Source of the DNA: Brotaphodocola catenula
GTDB lineage: Bacteria > Bacillota > Clostridia > Lachnospirales > Lachnospiraceae
Direction: 5' to 3'
DNA length: 64,000 nucleotides
NCBI GenBank assembly: GCA_020686985.1
Contig: JAJEPU010000001.1
Location: 124,001 to 188,000 of the forward strand
Part shown: positions 37,244-45,731 of the stretch, in pieces
How the letters are laid out: each line of letters opens with the position of its first letter
How positions within the stretch are numbered: the stretch's first letter is position 1
The notes under the pieces: model-generated
The model's input: the letters and a program-made list of their open reading frames with translations, nothing else
What the model was told of the DNA's origin: nothing
The model's database searches: none
Made by a program: the position numbers and the translations under genes

Positions 37244-38378
37244 AAAGAACAGCCGGCAGGATTTCTCACATCGCTATCAGACCAGGATGATTGCGAATAT
37301 TGTATACAGCACACTTCTCGCCTGTCTCGTGGAGATGTTTCTTGTGACGAATCTGACAATGCTGGCAGGATATGCGAAAAAATCGGAGTGGGACAATGCA
37401 CTCCTTGGCATGATCGGGGAATCAGATGTGATCATTGTGCTCGGCTATGTGCTGGTGGGAATTCTTGTGTTTTCCGTCACGTTTCTGATGCTTCAGGACC
37501 GGTCTGTCCGGTATGTGGGAAAGATTTCCGATGCGATGAACAGCATTGCGGAGGGAGATTTAAACACGACAGTTGATGTGGTCGGGGACGATGAGTTCTC
37601 GTCGATGGCGGAGAGTCTGAACAAGATGGTTGAGGAGATCCGCAAACTCATGGACAAGGAGAGGGAGTCGGAGCGGACGAAAAATGAGCTGATCACGAAC
37701 GTCGCTCATGATCTGCGAACGCCTCTGACCTCGATCATCGGTTATCTCGAACTCTTGTCGGGAAATGTACAGCTTCCGCCGGAGATGCAGAAGAAATATA
37801 TCGATATTGCATACAGCAAGTCGAGACGCCTTGAAAAGCTGATTGAGGATCTGTTTGGATTTACAAAGATGAATTACGGAAAAATTGCGATGCATGTGTC
37901 TCAGGTGGACATCGTGAAACTTTTGGGACAGCTTCTTGAGGAATTCTATCCGAATTTTGCGGATAAGGGACTCTCCTATGAGCTACAGAGCAATGTTCCG
38001 GCAAAGATCATCACAGCAGATGGAAATCTGCTTGCGAGACTTTTTGACAATCTGATCAACAATGCAATCAAGTATGGCGCAGAGGGAAAACGGATCATCC
38101 TGAAGATCAATGCGGAGGATGAGACGGTTCAGATCTCAGTGACGAACTATGGATATGTGATTCCGGCGGAGGAACTTCCGCTGATCTTTGAGAAGTTTTA
38201 CCGCGTGGAGCAGTCGCGTTCGACACACACCGGAGGCACCGGACTGGGGCTTGCGATTGTGAAGAATATCGTGGATATGCACGGTGGAACGATCAGCGTA
38301 AAGAGTGATCTTGACGGAACTGTGTTTACGGTTGTGCTCCAGGTAAATTTTGATGTAAATCGGGAGCATTTTGGATGA
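37233..38378 (+). CDS. VanS-type sensor histidine kinase
   Basis: A 381-residue membrane kinase. Two membrane helices (about 22-46 and 66-86) enclose a short outer loop of about 20 residues. A HAMP domain follows, then the H box NVAHDLRTPLTS with His159, N box FDNLINNAIKYG and G boxes ending TGLGLAIVKNIV. The start is TTG at 37233, with GGGGGGTAGG just upstream. The small outer loop suggests it senses the membrane or a partner protein rather than a soluble ligand. Confidence 0.92.
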   Translation: MKNKKNSRQDFSHRYQTRMIANIVYSTLLACLVEMFLVTNLTMLAGYAKKSEWDNALLGMIGESDVIIVLGYVLVGILVFSVTFLMLQDRSVRYVGKISDAMNSIAEGDLNTTVDVVGDDEFSSMAESLNKMVEEIRKLMDKERESERTKNELITNVAHDLRTPLTSIIGYLELLSGNVQLPPEMQKKYIDIAYSKSRRLEKLIEDLFGFTKMNYGKIAMHVSQVDIVKLLGQLLEEFYPNFADKGLSYELQSNVPAKIITADGNLLARLFDNLINNAIKYGAEGKRIILKINAEDETVQISVTNYGYVIPAEELPLIFEKFYRVEQSRSTHTGGTGLGLAIVKNIVDMHGGTISVKSDLDGTVFTVVLQVNFDVNREHFG

Positions 38379-38482
38379 GTGAAGAAGAGCGACCGAAAAA
38401 AGCAAGAAGTAAAAAGCAGGAAGCAAAAGCAGAAAGTAAAAAGCAAGTAGCAGAAAGCAAGAAGCAAGTTAGAAAGAGGTGA
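38375..38482 (+). CDS. Possible 35-residue Lys/Glu-rich peptide
   Basis: An ATG overlaps the kinase stop (ATGA) and opens a 35-codon frame ending TGA at 38480-38482. The peptide is highly charged and contains a near-exact repeat (ESKKQV-AESKKQV). It fills the gap between the kinase and the next gene, whose TTG follows 6 bases later. Translation coupling is plausible, but the DNA is a purine-rich simple sequence, and the frame may be accidental. Confidence 0.35.
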   Translation: MSEEERPKKARSKKQEAKAESKKQVAESKKQVRKR

Positions 38483-38488
38483 GAGGGG

Positions 38489-41101
38489 TTGAACCTTCAA
38501 ACATATTTCAAATCGGCAAAATCAGGGAGAAGGAAGATGGCTAAGACAGTAGCTGTCTTCCTCCTTTGTGGTTTTGCGATCGGAATAGCAGGAAAATGGG
38601 AAACGAGTTATGGAATGACGGCAGAAACATTTGTGCCGTCTTTTACAGAGACGAGAGGGACAAAAACAGTTTCCGGGTCAGAAGAAACAGAAACAGCTGA
38701 AAATGAGACGAAGCAGGTAGGAACAAACAGTGACGGGGCGGAGAATACGCAGGAAGAGAATGCGGGAATCTCGATGGAAATCGCCTACGGCTATGACAAT
38801 ACTGCAAAGGGAGGACGCTATCTGCCTCTCGCTGTCAAGATTGGCAATACCCGGGACACAAGTTTAAATGGAACGATTCAGGTAAAGTCAGCGGAGTCGG
38901 ACGGAACGGTTTACCGCTATGATTATGAGATTGAAGTTGCAGGAGCGGAGACATGCAAGAAGACGTACTATATTCCGGTCGGAACCGGGGCGAGTCGTCT
39001 CTATGTGACACTTCTTGCGGAGGATGGGACGGAACTTCTGACAAAGACGGTGAAACTCAATGTAAACCGGGATGTGCCGGAGATGTTTATCGGAATTCTG
39101 TCCGATCATCCGGAAGAGCTTGAGTATTTTAACGGAGTCGGGATTCGTTACAGCACACTTCGCACGAGAACCTTTGATCTGCCTGGGGAGGAGTTTCCGG
39201 AGGATGATGTGGGATTAAATCTTCTCGATGTGCTGATTGTCAACGATTACAAGCTGAGAAAGCTCTCAGAACGCCAGACTGCGGCGATCATGGACTGGGT
39301 ACACGACGGAGGGCTTCTGATTCTCGGAACCGGAGCGAGGGTCGATGACACGCTCGGTCGTTTTGCGCCGGAGCTTCTCGACGATTCCTACGGAACACCG
39401 AGTCTCCGCCATATCAATCTCGGGGAAGGATTTGCACTCGAAGATCCGAGTGAGGGAATGCTTGCGCTCTCGTGTGTGGATTTCTCGCTTCATGGGGGAA
39501 ATGTGATTCTCTCAAGCAATGGACTCTCTCTGCTGACGGCGACTGCGAAGGAGCAGGGAATCATTGCGGTCGCCTCGTTTGATCTGGGTGATATTCAGTC
39601 ATTCTGTGAGGCTCATCCCTCCTATGTGGATCACTTTTTCACGAGTTTGCTCGGGGACAGCCGGATCAATCAGCTCTCGGAGCTGGTTTACAGCGGAAAT
39701 TCCTCAAAGTTCTGGTCGATGCAAAGCCTGATCAATACCGGAGATGTGAACAAACTGCCGAATCTTGCGCTCTATGTCTGCGTTGTCGTCGTCTATCTCG
39801 GCGTTCTCGGACCAGGCATGTATCTCTTTTTGAGAGATCGGGAATTGCAGGGGTATTACCGAAGAGGAGTTGTTGTGCTCTCGGTTGTGTTTGCCGGACT
39901 GATCTATCTGCTCGGGAGCCGGACGCGTTTCCGCTCAACATTTTATACTTACGCGTCGATTCGCGATGTGACGGCGGACTATGTGACAGACAACACTTAT
40001 GTCAATATTCGCAATCCTTACAACCGACCGTACACGGTTGAGCTGAGTCCGGAGTATTCCATTCTTCCGATTACGCGAAGCTCGCTTTACAACGACTCAT
40101 CGGAGCAGTCAGATTTTTCCAGTACAACGCTGAGCCAGATTGTTGTGAGCTATTTAGAGGATGAGACGAGAATCCAGGGACAGGGGATCCCGGCATTTGC
40201 TCCGCGCTATTTCCAGCTTGAGCGCAAACAGGAGAACAGTGAGCAGGTTGGAATCACGGGCGAGGTTCGCTATTTTGAGGGAAAAATCAGCGGAAGTATC
40301 ACGAATCACTTTCCGTTTGCACTCGAAAATACGACGCTGATGCTTTATGGAACGATGGTGAAAATCGGTCCGATGGAGGCAGGGGAGACGAAAAAGTTAA
40401 ACGATCTGGAACTGATTCGTTTTCCGCTCGGAGATTCTTATGTCGTCGCAGACCAGATCTCGGGAGAGAGCGCGTTTACCGCGACGGACATTCGGAATAA
40501 GGAGTATCTGCTGGCGCTCGAGCGCTCAAATCTCCTCAAATTTTATCTTGACAATTATTTAAACGGGTATACGGCGGATGCGAGAGTGCTTGCATTCAGC
40601 ACGGAGAAAGAGGAATCCGCATTTTTGAAAACCCCGTCTGAGGACACCTATGGTCTGACGCTTCTGACCTCGTCTTTGGCAGTGAATTATTCAAGTGATC
40701 CGATGATCTACCGTTCGGCGCTGATGAAGGCTCCGACTGTGATCAGCGGAACGTATGAGGAGCAGACAAACACGATGGGGGCTTCGGAACCGCTGACGCT
40801 TGAGTATCAGCTTGGCGGGGATATTGAGGTGGAAAGCCTGACGCTTGAGCCGATTTCAGAGATTTTCCTCAAAAATGGCGGAGGTTACAGCGAGGCATTT
40901 TCCGGTGGAATTTATTTCTACAACTATGGAAGCGGAAACTATGATCTCATTGACCTTGATGGACAGACGATGACGGTTGATCAGCTCAAACTTTATCTGT
41001 CACCGGCAAATACAATCACGGTGCGCTACGTCTATGACGGATCGGGAGGATACAGTTCCATTCAGCTTCCGATGCCGATGGTAGCGGGAAAGGAGCGCTG
41101 A
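38489..41101 (+). CDS. Large membrane-anchored protein of an ABC exporter cassette
   Basis: An 870-residue protein. A signal anchor lies at about 18-34, then an acidic linker and an extracytoplasmic region (about 90-410). This includes a segment resembling a glutamine-amidotransferase-like fold (DVLIVNDYKLRKLS, MDWVHDGGLLILGTGA), as in DUF4350-type proteins. Two membrane helices lie at about 427-445 and 459-475, followed by a long C-terminal outer domain. Start TTG at 38489 with GAGGTGAGAGGGG upstream. The ABC ATPase gene starts 6 bp later. Function is unknown; it may be the periplasmic-type partner of the exporter. Confidence 0.75.
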   Translation: MNLQTYFKSAKSGRRKMAKTVAVFLLCGFAIGIAGKWETSYGMTAETFVPSFTETRGTKTVSGSEETETAENETKQVGTNSDGAENTQEENAGISMEIAYGYDNTAKGGRYLPLAVKIGNTRDTSLNGTIQVKSAESDGTVYRYDYEIEVAGAETCKKTYYIPVGTGASRLYVTLLAEDGTELLTKTVKLNVNRDVPEMFIGILSDHPEELEYFNGVGIRYSTLRTRTFDLPGEEFPEDDVGLNLLDVLIVNDYKLRKLSERQTAAIMDWVHDGGLLILGTGARVDDTLGRFAPELLDDSYGTPSLRHINLGEGFALEDPSEGMLALSCVDFSLHGGNVILSSNGLSLLTATAKEQGIIAVASFDLGDIQSFCEAHPSYVDHFFTSLLGDSRINQLSELVYSGNSSKFWSMQSLINTGDVNKLPNLALYVCVVVVYLGVLGPGMYLFLRDRELQGYYRRGVVVLSVVFAGLIYLLGSRTRFRSTFYTYASIRDVTADYVTDNTYVNIRNPYNRPYTVELSPEYSILPITRSSLYNDSSEQSDFSSTTLSQIVVSYLEDETRIQGQGIPAFAPRYFQLERKQENSEQVGITGEVRYFEGKISGSITNHFPFALENTTLMLYGTMVKIGPMEAGETKKLNDLELIRFPLGDSYVVADQISGESAFTATDIRNKEYLLALERSNLLKFYLDNYLNGYTADARVLAFSTEKEESAFLKTPSEDTYGLTLLTSSLAVNYSSDPMIYRSALMKAPTVISGTYEEQTNTMGASEPLTLEYQLGGDIEVESLTLEPISEIFLKNGGGYSEAFSGGIYFYNYGSGNYDLIDLDGQTMTVDQLKLYLSPANTITVRYVYDGSGGYSSIQLPMPMVAGKER

Positions 41102-41107
41102 TCAGAG

Positions 41108-42094
41108 ATGGCAGATACAGATACAGTAAATATGTTAAAGATACGAAATTTAAAGAAGAAATTTGGAAATTACCGCGTTCTTGAGGACATGAATATGGAG
41201 ATCAAGGCGGGAGCGCTCTACGGCTTTGTCGGACCGAACGGAGCGGGAAAGACGACGACGATCCGCATCATGAGTGGGCTTCTGTTGCCGGACGCAGGGG
41301 AAGTCGAGATTGACGGCGTCGATGCGATCAGGGAGCCGGAGCGGGTAAAAGAGAAGTTTGGATATGTGCCGGATCATTTTGGCGTGTATGACAATCTCAA
41401 GGTTTCGGAATATATGGAGTTCTTTGCATCCTGTTACGGGATGGAGGGACTCAAGGCGAGGAAGCGGGCGGAGATTCTGCTTGAGCAGGTGGGACTTGGA
41501 GACAAGAGAGATTTCTTTGTTGACAGCCTTTCGAGGGGAATGAAACAGCGTCTCTGTCTGGCGAGAGCGCTGATCCATGATCCGCAGTTCTTGATTATGG
41601 ATGAGCCGACGGCAGGGCTTGATCCGCGGACGAGACTCGAATTTCGGGATACGGTGCAGGAGCTTCATGAGCAGGGAAAGACGATTCTGATCAGTTCACA
41701 TCTGCTCTCAGATCTCTCAGAACTCTGCACGGATATCGGAATCATCGATTCTGGAAAACTTGTTTTGAGCGGAACGATGGATCAGATTATGAACCAGATT
41801 CATACATCCAGACCGCTTATTATCACGGTTCAGGAAAATCTTCCGACCGCGATGCAGCTGCTCAAGGAGGAGGTTCTTGTGCGGACGATCAGTGTGCGCG
41901 ATCAGGAGATTGTCGCCGGATTTGACGGGGATGCTGAGGCGGAGTGTGAGCTTCTTCGCAGACTCGTCGAGGCAGGTGTAAAAATTCGGGGATTTGTGCG
42001 CGAGGCAGGAAGTCTTGAGGCGTTGTTTATGCAGATTACAAATCACCAGAAGGAAAGGGTGGTGCTCTCTTATGAAGACGAATCCGGTCTATAA
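41108..42094 (+). CDS. ABC transporter ATP-binding protein
   Basis: A 328-residue ATPase of the ABC-2 exporter class. Walker A GPNGAGKTTT, signature SLSRGMKQRLCLARAL, Walker B FLIMDEPTAGLD and the switch histidine in ILISSHLLSDL are present. A C-terminal extension of about 80 residues follows the ATPase core. It overlaps the permease gene by 23 bases. Confidence 0.92.
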   Translation: MADTDTVNMLKIRNLKKKFGNYRVLEDMNMEIKAGALYGFVGPNGAGKTTTIRIMSGLLLPDAGEVEIDGVDAIREPERVKEKFGYVPDHFGVYDNLKVSEYMEFFASCYGMEGLKARKRAEILLEQVGLGDKRDFFVDSLSRGMKQRLCLARALIHDPQFLIMDEPTAGLDPRTRLEFRDTVQELHEQGKTILISSHLLSDLSELCTDIGIIDSGKLVLSGTMDQIMNQIHTSRPLIITVQENLPTAMQLLKEEVLVRTISVRDQEIVAGFDGDAEAECELLRRLVEAGVKIRGFVREAGSLEALFMQITNHQKERVVLSYEDESGL

Positions 42095-42965
42095 ACGCGA
42101 GATTATGGTCAGTGCGAGAAGTTTTAAGCTCGCGCTGATGTTGCTGGTCTTTAACGGAATTCTGGCGCTTGTGGCACTGCTCAATATGTATTCCAATCTC
42201 GCACAGGTGCGGATGACGGCGGAGGTTCAGTACTCGAGCTTTCTTGATCTCTATCTGTTTGTCGCGGTTCTGGAATTTATGATGCTGATTTTTATCATGC
42301 CGGCGATCACATCCGGGAGCATCAGCGGAGAGCGGGAACGTCAGACGCTTGAACTTATGCTGACAACGAAAATGAAGCCGTCGGAGATTGTGCTTGGAAA
42401 GCTCGCATCGGCGCTGAGCACAGTTTTTCTGATGATTGTGTCGAGTTTTCCGATTGTATCACTCGTTTTTGTCTACGGAGGAGTGACACTGAAGGATGTC
42501 GGGCTTTTGATGATCTGTTATCTGGCATCGGCGCTTTTTGTCGGAAGTCTTGGAATTAGCTGTTCTGCAATTTTTGGGCGTTCGACACTGGCGACTGCAG
42601 TCTCATATGGAATCACGGCTCTGAGTGTTGTCGGAACTTATGGGATCAATGAGTTTGTCTATTATCTGAGCGGGATGAATATGGACAGTTATCTGGTTTC
42701 GATGGGGCGGAGTGTAGGCTCGGCGAGCTCTGGAAATTTCCTGTATCTGATGCTGATTAATCCACTTTCCACGTTTCTTTTGACGATTGCGCGCCTGACA
42801 GGAAGAGAACAGCAGGCAGTGAATGTGACGGACTGGTTTGGCGATCATGGATGGAATCTGGTGACGGCAAACTGGACGGTGATCAGTGTTGTCCTGCAGT
42901 TTGTGTGTGCGGGCCTTTTGATTCTGGTCGCGATTCGCTGTGTGGAGTCGTGGAAGCGGAGATAA
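42072..42965 (+). CDS. ABC-2 type permease
   Basis: A 297-residue membrane protein with six hydrophobic helices (first at about 20-40; last at about 268-288). The loop SISGERERQTLELMLTTKM after helix 2 and KLASALSTVFLMIVSSFPI match ABC-2/GldF-like permeases. The ATG at 42072 lies inside the end of the ATPase gene. With the preceding two genes it forms an exporter of unknown substrate under the adjacent two-component system. Confidence 0.87.
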   Translation: MKTNPVYKREIMVSARSFKLALMLLVFNGILALVALLNMYSNLAQVRMTAEVQYSSFLDLYLFVAVLEFMMLIFIMPAITSGSISGERERQTLELMLTTKMKPSEIVLGKLASALSTVFLMIVSSFPIVSLVFVYGGVTLKDVGLLMICYLASALFVGSLGISCSAIFGRSTLATAVSYGITALSVVGTYGINEFVYYLSGMNMDSYLVSMGRSVGSASSGNFLYLMLINPLSTFLLTIARLTGREQQAVNVTDWFGDHGWNLVTANWTVISVVLQFVCAGLLILVAIRCVESWKRR

Positions 42966-43075
42966 AGGTGTTTGGCTTCGGATGTTTGTGCCAGAAGGGG
43001 AGGGATCGGAAATCTTGGGGGGAGGAGAAAGGAGAGAGAATAGCCTTTCAAGGGAGTCTTCAAGGAAAAGTTTCA

Positions 43076-43103
43076 GGGGGCTTCAAGAGGCTCCCCTTTT
43101 TTT
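43076..43103 (+). terminator. Terminator of the exporter operon
   Basis: GGGGGCTT/AGGCTCCCC hairpin followed by seven T; a larger stem with GGGAGTCTT upstream is also possible. Confidence 0.7.
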
Positions 43104-43281
43104 GAGGTAAGAGTTAAATTTGTTCGAATCACTGCGGGGCAATACATGAATTGTAATGAAAAACAGGTTGCGGGAAAAGGTAGATCAGAGTAAAATAGAG
43201 ACAGAATGTAGCTGGAAAATCAGAGAGTTGTGATGGAACAGTTATGGCAGGATCAAAATACGAGAAAAGGAAGGAAATAAC

Positions 43282-43701
43282 ATGAAAGACGTAAATTGCG
43301 CATATTGTATGCAGGGAGAACTGGTTGCAAAGTTTGCATATCCGGTTTGCAAGATGGACACCGGTTTTCTGTATGTATTTAAGGAGCAGAGCCATCCGGG
43401 TCGTCTGATTCTTGCTCATGACAAGCACATCAGCGAGATGATTGAGCTGACGGATGAGGAGAGAAATGCTTTCTTTGCAGATGTTGCAAAGGCTTCTCGT
43501 GCAATTCATAAGGTATTCCATCCGGAGAAGGTAAACTACGGTGCATACGGTGATACCGGTTGCCATCTGCACATGCATCTGGTTCCGAAGTACAAGGATC
43601 AGTACGAGTGGGGCGGTACATTTGAGATGAATCCGGGCAAGGTAACTCTGACGGATGCCGAGTATGAGGAGATCGCAGAGAAGATCCGCCAGGCACTGTA
43701 A
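43282..43701 (+). CDS. HIT-family nucleotide-binding protein
   Basis: A 139-residue histidine-triad hydrolase or transferase. The triad is HLHMHLVPK near residue 95. Cysteines near the N-terminus (CAYCMQGE) may bind zinc. The final WGGTFEMNPGKVTLTDAEYEEIA is common in Clostridial HIT proteins. It stands alone with its own RBS (AAGGAAGG) and terminator. Substrate is not predictable. Confidence 0.9.
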   Translation: MKDVNCAYCMQGELVAKFAYPVCKMDTGFLYVFKEQSHPGRLILAHDKHISEMIELTDEERNAFFADVAKASRAIHKVFHPEKVNYGAYGDTGCHLHMHLVPKYKDQYEWGGTFEMNPGKVTLTDAEYEEIAEKIRQAL

Positions 43702-43726
43702 GATCTGAAAAACACATAAATATTAA

Positions 43727-43770
43727 AAAGTAGCAGATTCCGCCGGGAATGCGGGTCTGCTACTTTTTTT
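43727..43770 (+). terminator. Terminator after the HIT gene
   Basis: An 11-bp stem AAAGTAGCAGA/TCTGCTACTTT followed by T residues. Confidence 0.9.
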
Positions 43771-43824
43771 TGGGAAAGAGTCTGTTATCAAATAAAAATA
43801 TGTGGTGGGATAGCCACATGTTTG

Positions 43825-43965
43825 CTAACAGCTAAGTGGAATGTGGTGGACAATCTTGCGGTAGATTTTCCACACGACGATTGCAGGAATTCCGATCACC
43901 ATGGAAAGTGTTGAAAGACCACCAATGATACCATACAAAATTAAAATAAGCCACAATCCAATCAT
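43825..43965 (-). CDS. Small membrane protein, 46 residues
   Basis: Starting at MIGLWLILILYGIIGGLSTL (43965), this peptide is almost one long hydrophobic hairpin and ends with a basic tail (VWKIYRKIVHHIPLSC). A perfect AGGAGG lies 6 bases before the ATG, which rejects the longer frame with a start 48 codons upstream. I do not recognise the family. It is monocistronic, between the HIT gene terminator and tRNA-Gly. Confidence 0.65.
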   Translation of the reverse strand: MIGLWLILILYGIIGGLSTLSMVIGIPAIVVWKIYRKIVHHIPLSC

Positions 43966-44244
43966 GTCGCACCTCCTGTCAATCATCTGCCGAATAGAGA
44001 TGGGATATATTCCATAGATATGTATCTCTTTTCGATCCAGTTCATATTGTACATGAAAAACAAAAAAATAAAAGAGATATTGACACTTCTTAACAAAATC
44101 CATACACAATATAAAGAAAATATAAAAATAGTCTGTTAAAAAGTTGTTAAGGAAATGTTAAGAACGTATAAAGATTGCGATGAGGAGAATGCGCCTTTTG
44201 TAGAGTGAAAATGGATGGAAAAATAGTTTCATTTTAGTTCCGGA

Positions 44245-44276
44245 CAAAAAAAGAACCCTTGTAAAATAAGGGTTCT
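44245..44276 (-). terminator. Terminator of tRNA-Gly(CCC)
   Basis: On the minus strand AGAACCCTT pairs with AAGGGTTCT, followed by seven T. Between 43966 and 44507 nothing else but the tRNA gene is seen. Confidence 0.85.
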
Positions 44277-44288
44277 TCTGGCATATGA

Positions 44289-44359
44289 AGCAGATAACGG
44301 GAATCGAACCCGCCTCCTCAGCTTGGGAAGCTGATGTTCTACCGATGAACTATATCTGC
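44289..44359 (-). tRNA. tRNA-Gly (anticodon CCC)
   Basis: Read on the minus strand: acceptor GCAGATA/TATCTGC, anticodon loop TTCCCAA in stem TCAGC/GCTGA, T loop TTCGATT; 71 nt, no CCA. It completes a set of three Gly isoacceptors in the window. Confidence 0.95.
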
Positions 44360-44507
44360 AGTTGGAACTTTTTTATTGTATCATAAAAGAGGGGGAATTT
44401 CAACCGAGAAAAAACGAGAAAACTGTTTGGAAAACAAGAATTTTGGTGTATACTGAATCAGACATAAGAAATCGACATAGGAAATGAAATTTTGGAGGCG
44501 ATTTGCG

Positions 44508-45107
44508 ATGGAAAGAGTATCGAAACTGACGCGGGAAGAGGCTCTGGCACTTCTTCAGAAATACAACAAGGAACCATTTCACATTCTGCACGGTCTGACG
44601 GTGGAAGGTGTGATGAGATGGTATTCAGAGAAGCTCGGCTATGGCGATGAGGCAGAGTACTGGGGAATCACCGGACTGCTTCACGATGTGGATTTTGAGC
44701 AGTATCCGGAGCAGCACTGCATCAAGGCACCGGAACTTCTGCGCGAGGCAGGAGTGGGGGAGGATATGATTACTTCGATCTGCTCTCATGGATATGGAAT
44801 TTGCTGTGAGGTGGAGCCGAAACATGAGATGGAGAAGGTGTTGTTTGCATCGGATGAGCTGACTGGTCTGATCGGTGCAACGGCGAAAATGCGCCCGTCA
44901 AAGAGTACGAAAGACATGGAAGTTTCCAGCCTGAAAAAGAAGTTCAAGGATAAGAAATTTGCAGCGGGATGCTCCCGTGATGTGATTCGGACCGGCGCAG
45001 AGCGTCTGGGATGGGAACTTGATCAGCTCTTTGCTGATACGATTGAGGCAATGCGTTCCTGCGAAGATTCTGTAAATGAAGAAATGGAGCGTTACTGTAC
45101 ACGGTAG
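44508..45107 (+). CDS. HD-domain (HDIG) hydrolase
   Basis: A 199-residue protein. The conserved His of FHILHGLTVEGVMRWY and the metal pair in GLLHDVDFEQYPEQH mark an HD phosphohydrolase fold, with CSHGYG later in the domain. The ATG at 44508 follows TTGGAGG at a better distance than an upstream ATG. The last codons and the TAG stop (end CTR, 45099-45107) come from the left end of a palindromic repeat, so the original C-terminus may have been altered by its insertion. Confidence 0.82.
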   Translation: MERVSKLTREEALALLQKYNKEPFHILHGLTVEGVMRWYSEKLGYGDEAEYWGITGLLHDVDFEQYPEQHCIKAPELLREAGVGEDMITSICSHGYGICCEVEPKHEMEKVLFASDELTGLIGATAKMRPSKSTKDMEVSSLKKKFKDKKFAAGCSRDVIRTGAERLGWELDQLFADTIEAMRSCEDSVNEEMERYCTR

Positions 45108-45222
45108 GCATTTTCTGAACTGAAAATGCCGTATGATACAGTGATGGTAGCAGATTTTGCCGATTTGGAATGCGAAGCATCGGCAAAATCCGTTGCTGTT
45201 TGCGCAAAGCGTGAACAGTAAC
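45091..45222 (+). repeat. GTTACTG/CAGTAAC palindromic repeat, long copy B (132 bp)
   Basis: Ends GTTACTGTACA (45091-45101) and TGAACAGTAAC (45212-45222). Inside are hairpin GGCATTTT/AAAATGCC (45113-45130) and a 12-bp stem GATTTTGCCGAT/ATCGGCAAAATC flanked by AGCA/TGCT. It overlaps the end of the HD gene. The copy at 59968 has the same length and nearly the same sequence. Confidence 0.88.
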
Positions 45223-45268
45223 GATGGAGCGTCCGGGTCTGAAGTAATCGGATCAGCAATGTCTTGTC

Positions 45269-45496
45269 TTATAATTCCACAAAGATTTCACCGACTGTCT
45301 CCCGACGCAGTGCGATAACGGATTTGTTGATCCGATAGGCACTCATTCCGTAACGGGTCGGTTTCAGAACGCAGATCAGGCAGGCTCCCGGAGCAATCCC
45401 CTGATCTGCAAGGCGCTGGCGCATAAGCAGATCGCTGGCAATCCAGACTACGCGCCCTTCCTCGCCGGATTTTAAATAGGTGAGCGGAAGGACCAT
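45269..45496 (-). CDS. FeoA-domain protein
   Basis: A 75-residue beta-barrel protein of the FeoA/DtxR-C SH3-like fold: MPLTYL-type start, then GEEGRVVWI, RRL-type QRLADQGIAPGA and the closing GETVGEIFVEL-like end. FeoA supports the ferrous iron transporter FeoB, but no feoB is adjacent. GAGGAGA lies 7 bases before the ATG. The 235 bp upstream hold only a small repeat fragment. Confidence 0.8.
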   Translation of the reverse strand: MVLPLTYLKSGEEGRVVWIASDLLMRQRLADQGIAPGACLICVLKPTRYGMSAYRINKSVIALRRETVGEIFVEL

Positions 45497-45624
45497 GCCA
45501 GTCTCCTCTTGAAAGCCGTGTTGGAATCAGAATATGCTGGATCATGGAGGAATGTGCGGGTCATACTCTGTTCCTGTTTATAAAAATAAAAAAGTAGGCA
45601 GGAATCAAACAAGACGAAAAGTTT

Positions 45625-45655
45625 GTTACTGTTTGTGCAATGCGTGGATAGTAAC
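45625..45655 (+). repeat. Solo 31-bp fragment of the palindromic repeat
   Basis: GTTACTGTTT...GATAGTAAC matches the last 31 bp of long copy B (GTTGCTGTTTGCGCAAAGCG then TGAACAGTAAC) with about six differences and keeps the terminal inverted repeat. Confidence 0.55.
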
Positions 45656-45731
45656 GGGTGTTCTTATGGAATCAGTCATGAGGAGATTTCATGGGAACGT
45701 GCATGAATGAATAAAAAAAGGAGAAAGAAAT

